A stretch of 13,955 nucleotides of DNA from UBA1738 sp045577675 (GTDB lineage Bacteria; Bacillota; Clostridia; UBA1381): positions 1 through 13,955 of the forward strand of contig JAZNIV010000040.1 of assembly GCA_045577675.1 (NCBI GenBank), given 5' to 3'. This document shows, in pieces, positions 7,098 through 13,187 of the stretch (its first letter is position 1; every line of letters starts with the position of its first letter). Below the pieces are notes generated by a model, which did not search any database, was not told where the DNA came from, and worked only from the letters and a program-made list of their open reading frames with translations. Made by a program: the position numbers and the translations under genes.

Positions 7098-7296
7098 TTA
7101 TTCACCATCCCAGTCATAATCTTCCTTTATGCACATTTCACAACCGATAACCTCTCTGTCCTTGTCTCTGTATACATGGTCCCAATCCCTGCTGCCGCAT
7201 ACAGGACACTTAGGGGGGGATATATACACTTTCATCTAGCCCGTAATTTGCAAGTCTTGCACGCTCTGCACGCATTACATCATCATAAAATGACAT
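7098..7296 (-). pseudogene. Zinc-ribbon protein gene split by a frameshift at a C7 tract
   Basis: Two short frames abut here. Frame 1 (7210-7296) encodes MSFYDDVMRAERARLANYG... and stops at TAA directly after ATC CCC CCC. Frame 2 (ATG 7235 to 7098) encodes a 45-aa zinc-ribbon with CPVCG and GCEMC. Seven C on the minus strand (7213-7219) lie at the junction. With six C the two would read through as one 65-aa protein with an acidic N-terminus, VYIPPKCPVCG and the second Cys pair. That combined form resembles small single-ribbon proteins often seen in clostridial phages and makes more sense than either half. It is either a real break, a phase-variable homopolymer, a +1 programmed frameshift at CCC-UAA, or a sequencing error. 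The 45-aa frame may also be translated alone. Confidence 0.7.
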
Positions 7297-7298
7297 AT

Positions 7299-7439
7299 TT
7301 ACCCCAACCTTCCGGTATTCTGATAAAACAGCATTCTTTTAATCCAGTTAGGATAGAACTGCCTGAAGCCACTGAATATGCTTTGTTTTTTAAGATAACT
7401 CCTCTTGCTTCTTTCCTTATGCTTTGCTTTTGTACTCAT
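7299..7439 (-). CDS. Small basic protein, unknown function
   Basis: This 46-aa, strongly basic protein (MSTKAKHKERSKRSYLKKQ...) starts at ATG 7439, whose ATGA overlaps the stop of the upstream gene. AAGGGG lies about ten bases upstream. It ends three bases before the ATG of the split zinc-ribbon gene. Lys, Arg and aromatic residues (FRQFYPNW, RMLFYQ) are enriched, so it could bind nucleic acid or membranes. I do not recognise a family. The tight packing between coupled genes is the main evidence that it is expressed. Confidence 0.55.
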   Translation of the reverse strand: MSTKAKHKERSKRSYLKKQSIFSGFRQFYPNWIKRMLFYQNTGRLG

Positions 7440-7612
7440 CTGGCAGCACCCCTTCCTTTATTCTCAATATATTCTTCTATAAGCTCCTTAAGCTCGTCTG
7501 CGGTTTTCGGTTCAAAGAATCGTCTCGAAATAACTACATCACCTAAATATATCCGTACACAGCCATCCTCTCCCTGAACGGCCGTAGCATTCATATGTCT
7601 TACTATAAGCAT
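7436..7612 (-). CDS. Small early phage protein, unknown function
   Basis: The protein is 58 aa from the ATG at 7612, eight bases after GGAGG. The frame is open to a GTG at 7627, but that codon lies upstream of the ribosome site. It reads as a few strands (MLIVRHMNATAV, VRIYLGDVVISRRFF) followed by an acidic helix (ADELKELIEEYIENK) and a short basic tail. It follows MuB by 17 bases, in the cluster of tiny genes between MuB and GemA that in Mu is the semi-essential early region. No family is recognised. Confidence 0.6.
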   Translation of the reverse strand: MLIVRHMNATAVQGEDGCVRIYLGDVVISRRFFEPKTADELKELIEEYIENKGRGAAR

Positions 7613-7629
7613 CTTAATTACCTCCACCT

Positions 7630-8565
7630 TTATATCAGCATCATACTTGATGCCTGCCGCACAGTATCAAGTGTGATAGTTCCGCTTGCAACCCTAATTA
7701 CATTCTTAAACGTTCTGTCTAAAAGCCGGAAGCACCCGTTTTTATCGTTTGTCGCACGGTGAACTATTTCTTCTTCAGCTTTTTCGTCAAAGTCATATCC
7801 TGTAATATACTTTTGCACCTCTGTTTTTGATAAACCCTCAAGCTCATAGAAGAAGTCAATTCTGTTAGCCATTCGGGGAATATACTGGCGCACCATCTTC
7901 TCAAGTGCCGGCTCTCCTGCCAGGATAAGACCGACGTCAGACTGGTCATAGATATTCCTTAAAATCTCAGCTTTTTTCTGTGTGTATTTTGTAATCAGCT
8001 TGTCTGCTTCATCTATAACTAAGAGATAACCGGCATTTGAGTTAAAGAAGTCCTTTATATTATCCAGCCTGTCATCAATGCTTCCGGTTATATGCGGAAG
8101 AGCAAGCGTCTTTTCAATTGCCTTAACAAGGTCTCTTGCATTCATACTCTCATTACACTCAACATAGCAAACCTTAGGCGACTTAGCATAATACTTTAGT
8201 GTATACGTCTTTCCAAATCCGCTGCGTCCTACAATTATTCCAAGTCCCATATATTCCTGACAACTCTGGCATACAGCTATAATGCCAACACTGTCACTGG
8301 TTTCGCAAATCTTTGTTTTGCCCTGTATCGGAACGGCAGGAACGGAAGCTTCCGTCTTGCTCTTTGTTATATCAAGCATAGCAGAAAGTGCTTCCTCCAG
8401 CTTGTCAACAGTCCCTTGTGACAGTTCATCATATGCTCCGTTAAAATACTGACTTACGCTTGTTCTATGGATATTCACACGATTTGCCAAAGCTGCCTTT
8501 GACAGCCTGTTTTCATCCATAAAACTTTCAGCCATAGCCCTTAATTCTTCATTTACCGTAATCAC
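7630..8565 (-). CDS. MuB-like AAA+ ATPase, transposition target-selection protein
   Basis: At 311 aa this is nearly the length of Mu B (312). It starts at GTG 8565 with GAGGTG five bases upstream, 13 bases after the transposase stop. Residues ~1-60 are an HTH domain (LSKAALANRVNIHRTSVSQYF) as in MuB's N-terminus. The AAA+ core follows, with Walker A GRSGFGKT (113-120), Walker B LLVIDEAD (181-188) and a sensor-like LILAGEP (213-219). A helical C-terminal part follows. MuB binds target DNA with ATP, delivers it to MuA, and gives target immunity by being cleared from DNA near MuA. The gene pairs with the MuA-like transposase in the standard order. Confidence 0.95.
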   Translation of the reverse strand: MITVNEELRAMAESFMDENRLSKAALANRVNIHRTSVSQYFNGAYDELSQGTVDKLEEALSAMLDITKSKTEASVPAVPIQGKTKICETSDSVGIIAVCQSCQEYMGLGIIVGRSGFGKTYTLKYYAKSPKVCYVECNESMNARDLVKAIEKTLALPHITGSIDDRLDNIKDFFNSNAGYLLVIDEADKLITKYTQKKAEILRNIYDQSDVGLILAGEPALEKMVRQYIPRMANRIDFFYELEGLSKTEVQKYITGYDFDEKAEEEIVHRATNDKNGCFRLLDRTFKNVIRVASGTITLDTVRQASSMMLI

Positions 8566-8578
8566 AAAATCACCTCAT

Positions 8579-10612
8579 TTATAAATTTTCTATACGCCTG
8601 AAGGCCTTTTCCGCCTGACGTTTCATAAACTCATTCTGATACCGCTCTCTTTTTTCACGTTCCAGCTTTTTGTTTTCTGTATACTGCCTGTCCTGCGGAA
8701 TTGCCACAACCTTTTGCGGCTCATCCGAAAGCTCGGGAAGCTGCAGACCTCGCTGACTAAATGGCATTAAAAGATTCTTTACATCCTCTCTTGCACGTTT
8801 TAGCTGCCTTTTCTGCATCTTCAAATGCTCCGTAAGGCTCATATCGCCCAGCTCTGCAAGAGGATTAATCTTTTCTGCAGGGTAAGCATTGCATATCTTT
8901 ATACCCTCTAAAGTAGAGCAGCATATAAAGCCCATATTTTTGGTATAGTACCGGACGGTTACTTTTTCGCCGATATATCGTGCAAGCTCCTCACTCATAT
9001 ACGTTTCACCTTCGACCTTTATGCCGTAGTTATGTACCGTCCTTGTTTCGCATTTTCCAAGCAGGGTAATCGCATAGTCCATAGGCGGAGCAGCTTGCAT
9101 ATATCTTTCTTCGTGCGAGAACACCCATTCCGGTATCGGTTTTTCCGCTCCATCCTCTTTCAGCCCTTGATGCACCCTTTGGTGGTATTCACTCTCAAGC
9201 CAGGTTTCAAACATAGCTGCAAATTCTTCCATTGTATAGAGCTCGCCTCGCTCAAGCATACCTTTAATATCCTTTACAACCTTTCCGTCAGTCCTTGAGC
9301 CGGTTAAAGTTCCTGTATAGCTGTCAAACCTCTTGGTGAATCGGTTTATCACAGTTCCGAAGCATCTTTCTATCTGACCCTTAACCCACGCATGATACGG
9401 AAGAGCCCTCTTGTCATATTCAATTCCCATAGACTTGTAAAAGCCCTTCGTTTCACCGTCAATATCAAACCGCACACTGCGTTTTCTGCCCGTCAGGGTT
9501 TCTGCAGTAAAATCCTTACCGTTATCTATATAAAAGACTCTCGGTACACCATAAATGCCTGAGCCTTTTTTTGGGTACATCATATGCAGCACAACCTGTT
9601 TTAAAACCTCACTGTTCGGCTGTGTGCAAATACCCCAGCCAACCATACAGCGTGAGCGGACATCAATGCATCCGACAAGATATGGTCTGGCTGCTGTTTT
9701 TTGCCCATTCTCCTTGGTAACCTCCACCCAGCAGTCAAAGGTGTGTGCATCTGCCATTACACATTCCATCACCTTAAGTGAAGTAATATCCCTTCGGCAT
9801 TTAAGCATAGCCTCACTCTTAAATCCCTTGACGCCTTTTTTAAGAAGGGTATGAACGTCACTGTTGTTATACATAAGCTCCTTGCAGTACCGAAGGACTG
9901 TATTGTATGACGGCTTCCAGTCACTGCCTCGCCTGTCGAGCCTGTCCCACAGGTCCTCACAAAGCATCTGAACACTCTGCAGGTTCTGATGATACTTCTC
10001 ACTCGCCCACAGATTTTCAATATCGGCACAAATTTGGGGAGTGAGCTTTGTATGTATGCCCTTTTTAGGAGGAGGACAAAGTGCCATTATTCGCAGCATA
10101 TCATAGCTTTGATTTGTTTCGCTTTCACGAAGCTCCGCCCAGCTCATACCCTCTTTATACCTTTTTAAATATCTCCGGAACTGCTTTGCGGATATATCAA
10201 GATGAGTTTTTACAAACTCCTCGCAAAATTCTGTTGTGTTCTTGTAATGCTCTTGAGATTCACGAAGGTATTTTTCAATTACTGCGGCAAGCCCTAAAGC
10301 CTCTTTCCACTTCTTTTCATAGTGCGTCATAAACCACTCAAAGTCACAGGTCACATACCACGGCGGTTCACCCGATTCGAGCAGCTTCCTTTTCCGCTCC
10401 TTATCTGCTGCCGCCTGCTTTCTTCGCTTGTATAACCTTTGAGCCTTGTCGGAGAGAGAGGAAACGTCTATGTAGATTGAATTCTGTCCGCCTGTTATAT
10501 TAGGTTCTGACTTGGTTTTATATGATTCTCTAAAAGCACGTAATTTGCATGTATTATATGTAACCCCCTCAAGCTCGGCAGCTTCAGAAAGAGTTACCCA
10601 TTCACTTGTCAT
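8579..10612 (-). CDS. MuA-like DDE transposase of the phage
   Basis: This 677-aa protein (Mu A is 663) cuts and joins the phage ends for integration and replicative transposition. N-terminal ~1-60 is an HTH end-binding domain (VTLSEAAELEGVTYNTCKLRAF), followed by a helical region (~80-260) matching the Mu end-binding subdomains. The catalytic triad is readable: D288 (VMADAHTFD), D363 (FYIDNGKDF) and E415 (KGQIERCFG). The C-terminal barrel (~510-580) and a basic helical tail that would contact MuB complete it. The ATG overlaps the stop of the HTH gene (ATGA), with GGAGG seven bases upstream. All catalytic residues are present and no frameshift is seen, so the transposase should be functional. 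Confidence 0.96.
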   Translation of the reverse strand: MTSEWVTLSEAAELEGVTYNTCKLRAFRESYKTKSEPNITGGQNSIYIDVSSLSDKAQRLYKRRKQAAADKERKRKLLESGEPPWYVTCDFEWFMTHYEKKWKEALGLAAVIEKYLRESQEHYKNTTEFCEEFVKTHLDISAKQFRRYLKRYKEGMSWAELRESETNQSYDMLRIMALCPPPKKGIHTKLTPQICADIENLWASEKYHQNLQSVQMLCEDLWDRLDRRGSDWKPSYNTVLRYCKELMYNNSDVHTLLKKGVKGFKSEAMLKCRRDITSLKVMECVMADAHTFDCWVEVTKENGQKTAARPYLVGCIDVRSRCMVGWGICTQPNSEVLKQVVLHMMYPKKGSGIYGVPRVFYIDNGKDFTAETLTGRKRSVRFDIDGETKGFYKSMGIEYDKRALPYHAWVKGQIERCFGTVINRFTKRFDSYTGTLTGSRTDGKVVKDIKGMLERGELYTMEEFAAMFETWLESEYHQRVHQGLKEDGAEKPIPEWVFSHEERYMQAAPPMDYAITLLGKCETRTVHNYGIKVEGETYMSEELARYIGEKVTVRYYTKNMGFICCSTLEGIKICNAYPAEKINPLAELGDMSLTEHLKMQKRQLKRAREDVKNLLMPFSQRGLQLPELSDEPQKVVAIPQDRQYTENKKLEREKRERYQNEFMKRQAEKAFRRIENL

Positions 10613-10848
10613 CCCGCCGCCTCCTTTAATAGCCTTTGTAAGGTTTCATACACCTTAAGTCTCCACGGTATCATTCTTCTCGGTATATCATTCTCGTTCA
10701 TATGTATAATGTCGCTCAGACGGTTTTCAGGAATATTCTGTTCCCGGCAAAATTCCCTTTGGTTCATATTAAGCTCCGCCAGAGCTGCCTTGATAAACTT
10801 ACCCTCTGAGCTTATCTGCCGACGTTGATGTTTTCTTCCTGCTGACAC
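10609..10848 (-). CDS. Small HTH protein in the Ner position
   Basis: This 79-aa protein starts at GTG 10848, seven bases after AGGGGG. It has a helix-turn-helix-like centre, MNQREFCREQNIPENRLSDI (~28-47), between a basic N-terminus (RKHQRRQ) and an aromatic/basic C-terminal helix. It sits directly before the transposase, where Mu carries ner, a repressor-like regulator of early transcription. Its sequence does not obviously match Ner, so the role is inferred from size, fold hint and position. It overlaps the upstream membrane-protein gene by 37 bases and the transposase by four. Confidence 0.6.
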   Translation of the reverse strand: MSAGRKHQRRQISSEGKFIKAALAELNMNQREFCREQNIPENRLSDIIHMNENDIPRRMIPWRLKVYETLQRLLKEAAG

Positions 10849-11117
10849 CTTCCGACCCCCTTTTGTATATGTCGTATTCCACTATATGCCATAAATCTAT
10901 CGTGTGGCACATACGCATTTCCTACCGTAAATTCATATATCGGTTTTATTTGGTGCCGACAATTGTATTCAGCAGCAGATTGATAAAATTCTTTACGTTT
11001 CCTGCGTCTTTCCTTTGCCCGATATTCCTGCACTATCCTAAGCTCGTATCCGAACATAGTACTTGCTGCTAAAACCATAGCCAAAGCACCCAATGCAAAA
11101 ACTGTTTCATAAATCAT
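10812..11117 (-). CDS. Small membrane protein with basic cytoplasmic part
   Basis: This 101-aa protein starts at ATG 11117, with AAAGGA upstream and an ATGA overlap with the previous stop. One N-terminal transmembrane helix (~4-22, TVFALGALAMVLAASTMFG) is followed by a very basic stretch (EYRAKERRRKRKEF, ~31-44), so the bulk should face the cytoplasm. No family is recognised. Its 3' end overlaps the HTH gene in another frame by 37 bases; both frames are open and both have ribosome sites. Early location suggests a host-takeover or exclusion role, but nothing in the sequence proves it. Confidence 0.6.
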   Translation of the reverse strand: MIYETVFALGALAMVLAASTMFGYELRIVQEYRAKERRRKRKEFYQSAAEYNCRHQIKPIYEFTVGNAYVPHDRFMAYSGIRHIQKGVGRCQQEENINVGR

Positions 11118-11341
11118 GTTATATCAATCCTTTCCAAGCCTTGAACGTGCTTAAAATCTATTTCTTTAAGACAATTAATAAAGCTGCCCTTACATTCGTT
11201 GTATGCTTTCTCGCTTCCACAGCTGCAGGTGTTAAGCACCTCACCCGATATTATAACTAACTCTCTTAAAATTTCTGAAACATTTCCCTCAGCCCTTATT
11301 TCACACCGGTTCTCAGTTCCCACACACTTACATTTAATCAT
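11114..11341 (-). CDS. Cys-rich small protein, unknown function
   Basis: This 75-aa protein starts at ATG 11341, six bases after GGAGG. Seven cysteines (4, 6, 13, 39, 41, 50, 57) include two CxC pairs (CKC and CSC), enough for metal binding. A helix (VSEILRELVIISGEVL) lies between the clusters. It is the first gene after the long inverted repeat at 11361-11486, whose stem ends only about 10 bases before its ribosome site, so its translation may be controlled by that structure. No family is recognised. Confidence 0.65.
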   Translation of the reverse strand: MIKCKCVGTENRCEIRAEGNVSEILRELVIISGEVLNTCSCGSEKAYNECKGSFINCLKEIDFKHVQGLERIDIT

Positions 11342-11360
11342 ATCTTACCTCCATCATCTT

Positions 11361-11486
11361 CACCGTCATAAAAGAGCACTCCGCCGTGTGTATACTATAG
11401 CAATAAAAGGGGAAATACATTTGCACTTTTAGGAAAAAATGAAACAAGCTCTATTAAAATTTGCAGAGTGCTCATTTATGACGGTG
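11361..11486. repeat. 126-bp element bounded by 24-bp near-perfect inverted repeats
   Basis: Arm 1 (11361-11384) and the reverse complement of arm 2 (11463-11486) match at 22 of 24 bases, around a 78-base AT-rich spacer. In the leftward early transcript this would fold into a long stem with a large loop, just before the ribosome site of the 75-aa gene. It could also be an invertible segment or a MITE-like relic. The remaining gene-free sequence (11342-11500) holds no gene with a ribosome site on the minus strand. The spacer has -10-like TATAGT/TATACA on the minus strand near arm 1. Confidence 0.75.
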
Positions 11487-11500
11487 TTTTGTATATGTAA

Positions 11501-11560
11501 TTACTTTTTAGTTGAAATCCAGCAGATAGCCGCTACCGTTGCACATAATGCATATATCAT
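11501..11560 (-). CDS. 19-aa hydrophobic peptide
   Basis: The ATG at 11560 overlaps the stop of the upstream zinc-ribbon gene (ATGA) and has GGAGG about nine bases upstream. The peptide, MIYALCATVAAICWISTKK, is one short membrane-spanning stretch ending in two lysines, like many tiny phage membrane peptides. Its ribosome site and coupling are good; its length makes the call tentative. It ends 14 bases before the inverted-repeat element. Confidence 0.5.
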   Translation of the reverse strand: MIYALCATVAAICWISTKK

Positions 11561-11865
11561 TTGTTTAGCCTCCTTCCGCATTTCTTACAAAATTCATCCT
11601 TACTTTTAAAACTCTTATACCCATCACAGCTTGCACAAGGTTCATCAGATATATGACTTGCCCGGTTCACACATTTAGCACACTTCTTTTCCCGGCAGCA
11701 TTCACAGCCTGTATCTTCCTTTGCAGGCGGTGTGTCAATATCACCTTCAACAACACGTATTCTGTCTGATGATATGATAACGTGACAATCCTTAAAACAA
11801 TAATTCCAAAGCCATTCCTTCACAGGAGCGGCAAGACTTTCAAGTGTTTTATATTTTCCTTTCAT
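11557..11865 (-). CDS. Zinc-ribbon protein of the early region
   Basis: This 102-aa protein starts at ATG 11865 with GGAG seven bases upstream. The N-terminal ~45 residues contain LAAPVKEWLWNYC and strands (CHVIISSDRIRVVEG). The C-terminal half is a set of Cys pairs: CECC (54-57), CAKC (62-65), CASC (77-80) and CKKC (93-96), consistent with one or two zinc ribbons. Such small ribbons commonly bind nucleic acid or partner proteins. It is coupled to the 19-aa peptide by ATGA. I cannot name a family. Confidence 0.65.
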   Translation of the reverse strand: MKGKYKTLESLAAPVKEWLWNYCFKDCHVIISSDRIRVVEGDIDTPPAKEDTGCECCREKKCAKCVNRASHISDEPCASCDGYKSFKSKDEFCKKCGRRLNK

Positions 11866-11902
11866 AATCTACTCCTTTTGAATTTCATTTTATTGGGGAT
11901 TT

Positions 11903-12241
11903 TCAGTCATCATTACCTTGATAATCTTCGGGCATCTCACAAAGGCTTCTTTTTGTAGAATACTCCGTTATAGTTCTTACTTCTAAATCAAATTTTTTAC
12001 CACATAAGAGACACTCAATCTCACCCTCATTATCTTCATACCGGCACGCATCATAATTCTCATATTCATAATCGCAATATGGACAAATTATTGTGTTTTC
12101 TCCATAATGCTCATTTTCACTTTGCCAATCATATTCTATATCCATCTTTTTTTGACATTCATTGCAAGTGTGAAATACATAACCCAAAATAACTTTTGTG
12201 TTCTTTGTGGGATTTCCGCAGTGTCCACAAATAAATTCCAT
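11903..12241 (-). CDS. Double zinc-ribbon protein of the early region
   Basis: The protein is 112 aa from the ATG at 12241, six bases after GGAGG. An in-frame codon at 12268 lies upstream of that site and is rejected. Four CxxC pairs form two ribbons: C5/C8 with C26/C29 and C53/C56 with C77/C80. The linker and C-terminus are very acidic (YDWQSENEHYGEN, EMPEDYQGNDD), which is unusual for a DNA binder and suggests protein binding. It follows the 32-aa membrane peptide by 17 bases. No named family is recognised. Confidence 0.7.
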   Translation of the reverse strand: MEFICGHCGNPTKNTKVILGYVFHTCNECQKKMDIEYDWQSENEHYGENTIICPYCDYEYENYDACRYEDNEGEIECLLCGKKFDLEVRTITEYSTKRSLCEMPEDYQGNDD

Positions 12242-12258
12242 GATTATCCTCCTTCCTG

Positions 12259-12357
12259 TTATTTGCACATTAGTGTATATATACTAAAAGTAAGGGCAGT
12301 CAATGCCACCACGGTATCTATCCACGTTAAAATCCTATGCATTTCCCTTTTGTTCAT
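12259..12357 (-). CDS. 32-aa single-span membrane peptide
   Basis: The ATG at 12357 follows GAGGAG with seven-base spacing. The peptide has a basic N-terminus (MNKREMHRI) and one hydrophobic span (TVVALTALTFSIYTLM), ending CK. A nine-codon frame (MEYFNEIEE) sits between it and the preceding gene and places its own stop at this ribosome site. Good ribosome site and typical topology support expression; role unknown. Confidence 0.55.
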   Translation of the reverse strand: MNKREMHRILTWIDTVVALTALTFSIYTLMCK

Positions 12358-12394
12358 TATTTCACTCCTCAATCTCGTTAAAATATTCCATATC

Positions 12395-12544
12395 TCAAGT
12401 ATTTTCATCAAGATATTCAACAATTTTGAGCATTACAATGCTGTTGTCCGATATATCCTTATCGCAACTTGATTTTTCTTTAGAATCCTCGTGTAGCAGC
12501 TCCAACTGCTGTTCGAGGATTTCTTTTCTTTCTTGTTTTGTCAT
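12395..12544 (-). CDS. First gene of the early operon, 49-aa charged protein
   Basis: The ATG at 12544 follows AGGAG with an eight-base spacing, about 80 bases from the predicted early start site. The product is highly charged and helical: a basic/acidic N-terminal helix (TKQERKEILEQQLELLHED), a short linker with one Cys, and a C-terminal helix (SIVMLKIVEYLDENT). No HTH or metal motif is visible. As the first product after derepression it could be an anti-repressor or early regulator, but this is only from position. Confidence 0.6.
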   Translation of the reverse strand: MTKQERKEILEQQLELLHEDSKEKSSCDKDISDNSIVMLKIVEYLDENT

Positions 12545-12583
12545 ATCAATTTCTCCTTTCCTCTTGTTTTTTCTCGTTTTTCG

Positions 12584-12595
12584 TGGTAAAATATT
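12584..12595. repeat. Half copy of the middle-promoter palindrome in the early leader
   Basis: TGGTAAAATATT is identical to the left 12 bases of the perfect palindrome at 6371-6388, but the right arm here is degenerate. It lies in the untranslated leader of the early operon. If Mor or another dimer binds the full palindrome, this may be a weak second site. Chance cannot be excluded for 12 AT-rich bases. Confidence 0.4.
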
Positions 12596-12605
12596 ATTGT
12601 TTCTT

Positions 12606-12621
12606 TTGGTAATCTTACCAA
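12606..12621. promoter_or_regulatory. Palindrome at the early transcription start
   Basis: TTGGTAA and TTACCAA are exact 7-bp arms around two bases. The early start predicted from the -10 at 12630-12635 falls at about 12623, so this element forms the first bases of the transcript. It could be an operator for a second regulator, such as the HTH protein at 10609-10848, or a 5' stabilising hairpin. Its arms share TGGTAA/TTACCA with the palindrome at 6371-6388. Confidence 0.5.
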
Positions 12622-12629
12622 CTATTTAT

Positions 12630-12658
12630 ATTATACTCTCAAATATGAGAAACGTCAA
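12630..12658 (-). promoter_or_regulatory. Leftward early promoter (Pe), sigma-A consensus
   Basis: The minus strand reads TTGACG (12653-12658), a 17-bp spacer, then TATAAT (12630-12635). This is 11 of 12 to the vegetative consensus with ideal spacing. It fires into the leftward early operon whose first gene starts at 12544. An operator-like sequence fills its spacer, so repressor bound there would block polymerase directly. Confidence 0.9.
12638..12649. promoter_or_regulatory. Operator O1 within the early promoter spacer
   Basis: CTCAAATATGAG is an imperfect dyad (CTCA...TGAG) lying between the -10 and -35 of the early promoter. It matches O2 (TTCAAATTTGAG) at 10 of 12 positions, and both are followed by AA. 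The likely binder is the XRE repressor encoded from 12705. Confidence 0.75.
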
Positions 12659-12659
12659 G

Positions 12660-12665
12660 TATTAT
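12660..12665 (+). promoter_or_regulatory. Possible -10 of the repressor promoter
   Basis: TATTAT on the plus strand would start transcription near 12672, inside O2, leaving a short leader before the GAGGTG at 12693-12698. No good -35 exists at the right spacing (TCTCAA at 12637-12642 is the best), so it is weak or aided by bound repressor. This is tentative. Confidence 0.35.
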
Positions 12666-12667
12666 TT

Positions 12668-12679
12668 TTCAAATTTGAG
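12668..12679. promoter_or_regulatory. Operator O2 at the repressor start region
   Basis: TTCAAATTTGAG contains the perfect palindrome TCAAATTTGA. It lies exactly 30 bp from O1, about three helical turns, so dimers on both would face the same side of DNA. It overlaps the probable start of repressor transcription, suggesting autoregulation. Confidence 0.7.
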
Positions 12680-12704
12680 AAAATATTTTTTTGAGGTGTT
12701 TTTA

Positions 12705-13151
12705 ATGGTAGAAAGAATAATGCAAAAATTGCAGGAATTAGGCTTAACAGCTAATGCAGTGGAAAAAAAATTAGGTTTTGGAAATGGTGCAATTAAACGT
12801 TTTGCCACAAACTCACCATCAATAGATAAAATTGTTTCTCTCTCAAATATGCTAAATGTTTCTATTGATTGGCTGGTAACCGGAAAGGAAAATGAATCTC
12901 AATTAACTGAAAACGAAACAGAACTCTTACATATTTTTTCACAATTTTCAGACAGGGAACAGTTAAAGATAATCGGACAGCTTGAAAACGAGCTTAAGCA
13001 CATCATTACACCTGTTGACCACCATGAAGAAGTTCAGGAGTTTGAGGTTCAGCTGGCAGCATATGGTGGAGGAATAACATCACAAACAATCAAAATGACC
13101 CCATCAGAACTCCAAAAATGGATTGAAGAACAAAAGAAATTTGCCGAATAA
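12705..13151 (+). CDS. XRE-family phage repressor
   Basis: The protein is 148 aa from the ATG at 12705, with GAGGTG six bases upstream. The frame stays open 134 codons further 5' but covers the promoter and operators. Residues ~4-60 form an XRE helix-turn-helix domain (LTANAVEKKLGFGNGAIKRF, then LSNMLNVSIDWLVTG). A helical middle (~65-100) probably dimerises. The C-terminal part (FEVQLAAYGGGIT, ~113-125, then a helical tail) lacks the serine-lysine self-cleavage domain of LexA/CI repressors, so SOS-type autocleavage is not expected. The next gene encodes an ImmA/IrrE-type peptidase, and such pairs (ImmR/ImmA of ICEBs1) inactivate the repressor by proteolysis. It is divergent from the early operon, in the place of Mu c. 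Confidence 0.9.
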   Translation: MVERIMQKLQELGLTANAVEKKLGFGNGAIKRFATNSPSIDKIVSLSNMLNVSIDWLVTGKENESQLTENETELLHIFSQFSDREQLKIIGQLENELKHIITPVDHHEEVQEFEVQLAAYGGGITSQTIKMTPSELQKWIEEQKKFAE

Positions 13152-13170
13152 CCATAAAATTACAGTTGAA

Positions 13171-13187
13171 TGTCGAAAAATGTCGTA
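13171..13187 (+). promoter_or_regulatory. Tandem Spo0A-box-like repeats upstream of the peptidase gene
   Basis: TGTCGAA (13171-13177) matches the Spo0A box exactly, and TGTCGTA (13181-13187) matches at six of seven bases, same orientation and ten bases apart. This is the tandem spacing known at the B. subtilis abrB promoter. They lie 40-55 bases before the ATG at 13226, where the -35 region of this gene would be; -10-like TATAAG and TATACT follow at 13192 and 13200. Confidence 0.5.

Noticed and set aside
6927..7577. Plus-strand 216-codon open frame
   Set aside because: It is antisense to five coupled minus-strand genes, including GemA with a clear family match, and has no matching domain.
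7764..7949. Minus-strand 61-codon frame
   Set aside because: It is an out-of-frame shadow within the MuB-like gene.
11439..11609. Plus-strand 56-codon frame with AGGA before its ATG, containing AECSFMTV
   Set aside because: It runs antisense through the 19-aa gene and the end of a zinc-ribbon gene. The composition is not protein-like, though it is noted under the inverted repeat.
12362..12391. Nine-codon minus-strand frame MEYFNEIEE
   Set aside because: It is too short to call, has no clear ribosome site of its own, and probably only links the two neighbouring genes.
12303..12704. Upstream extension of the repressor reading frame
   Set aside because: It covers the early promoter, both operators and two genes on the other strand. 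The ATG at 12705 has a proper GAGGTG site.
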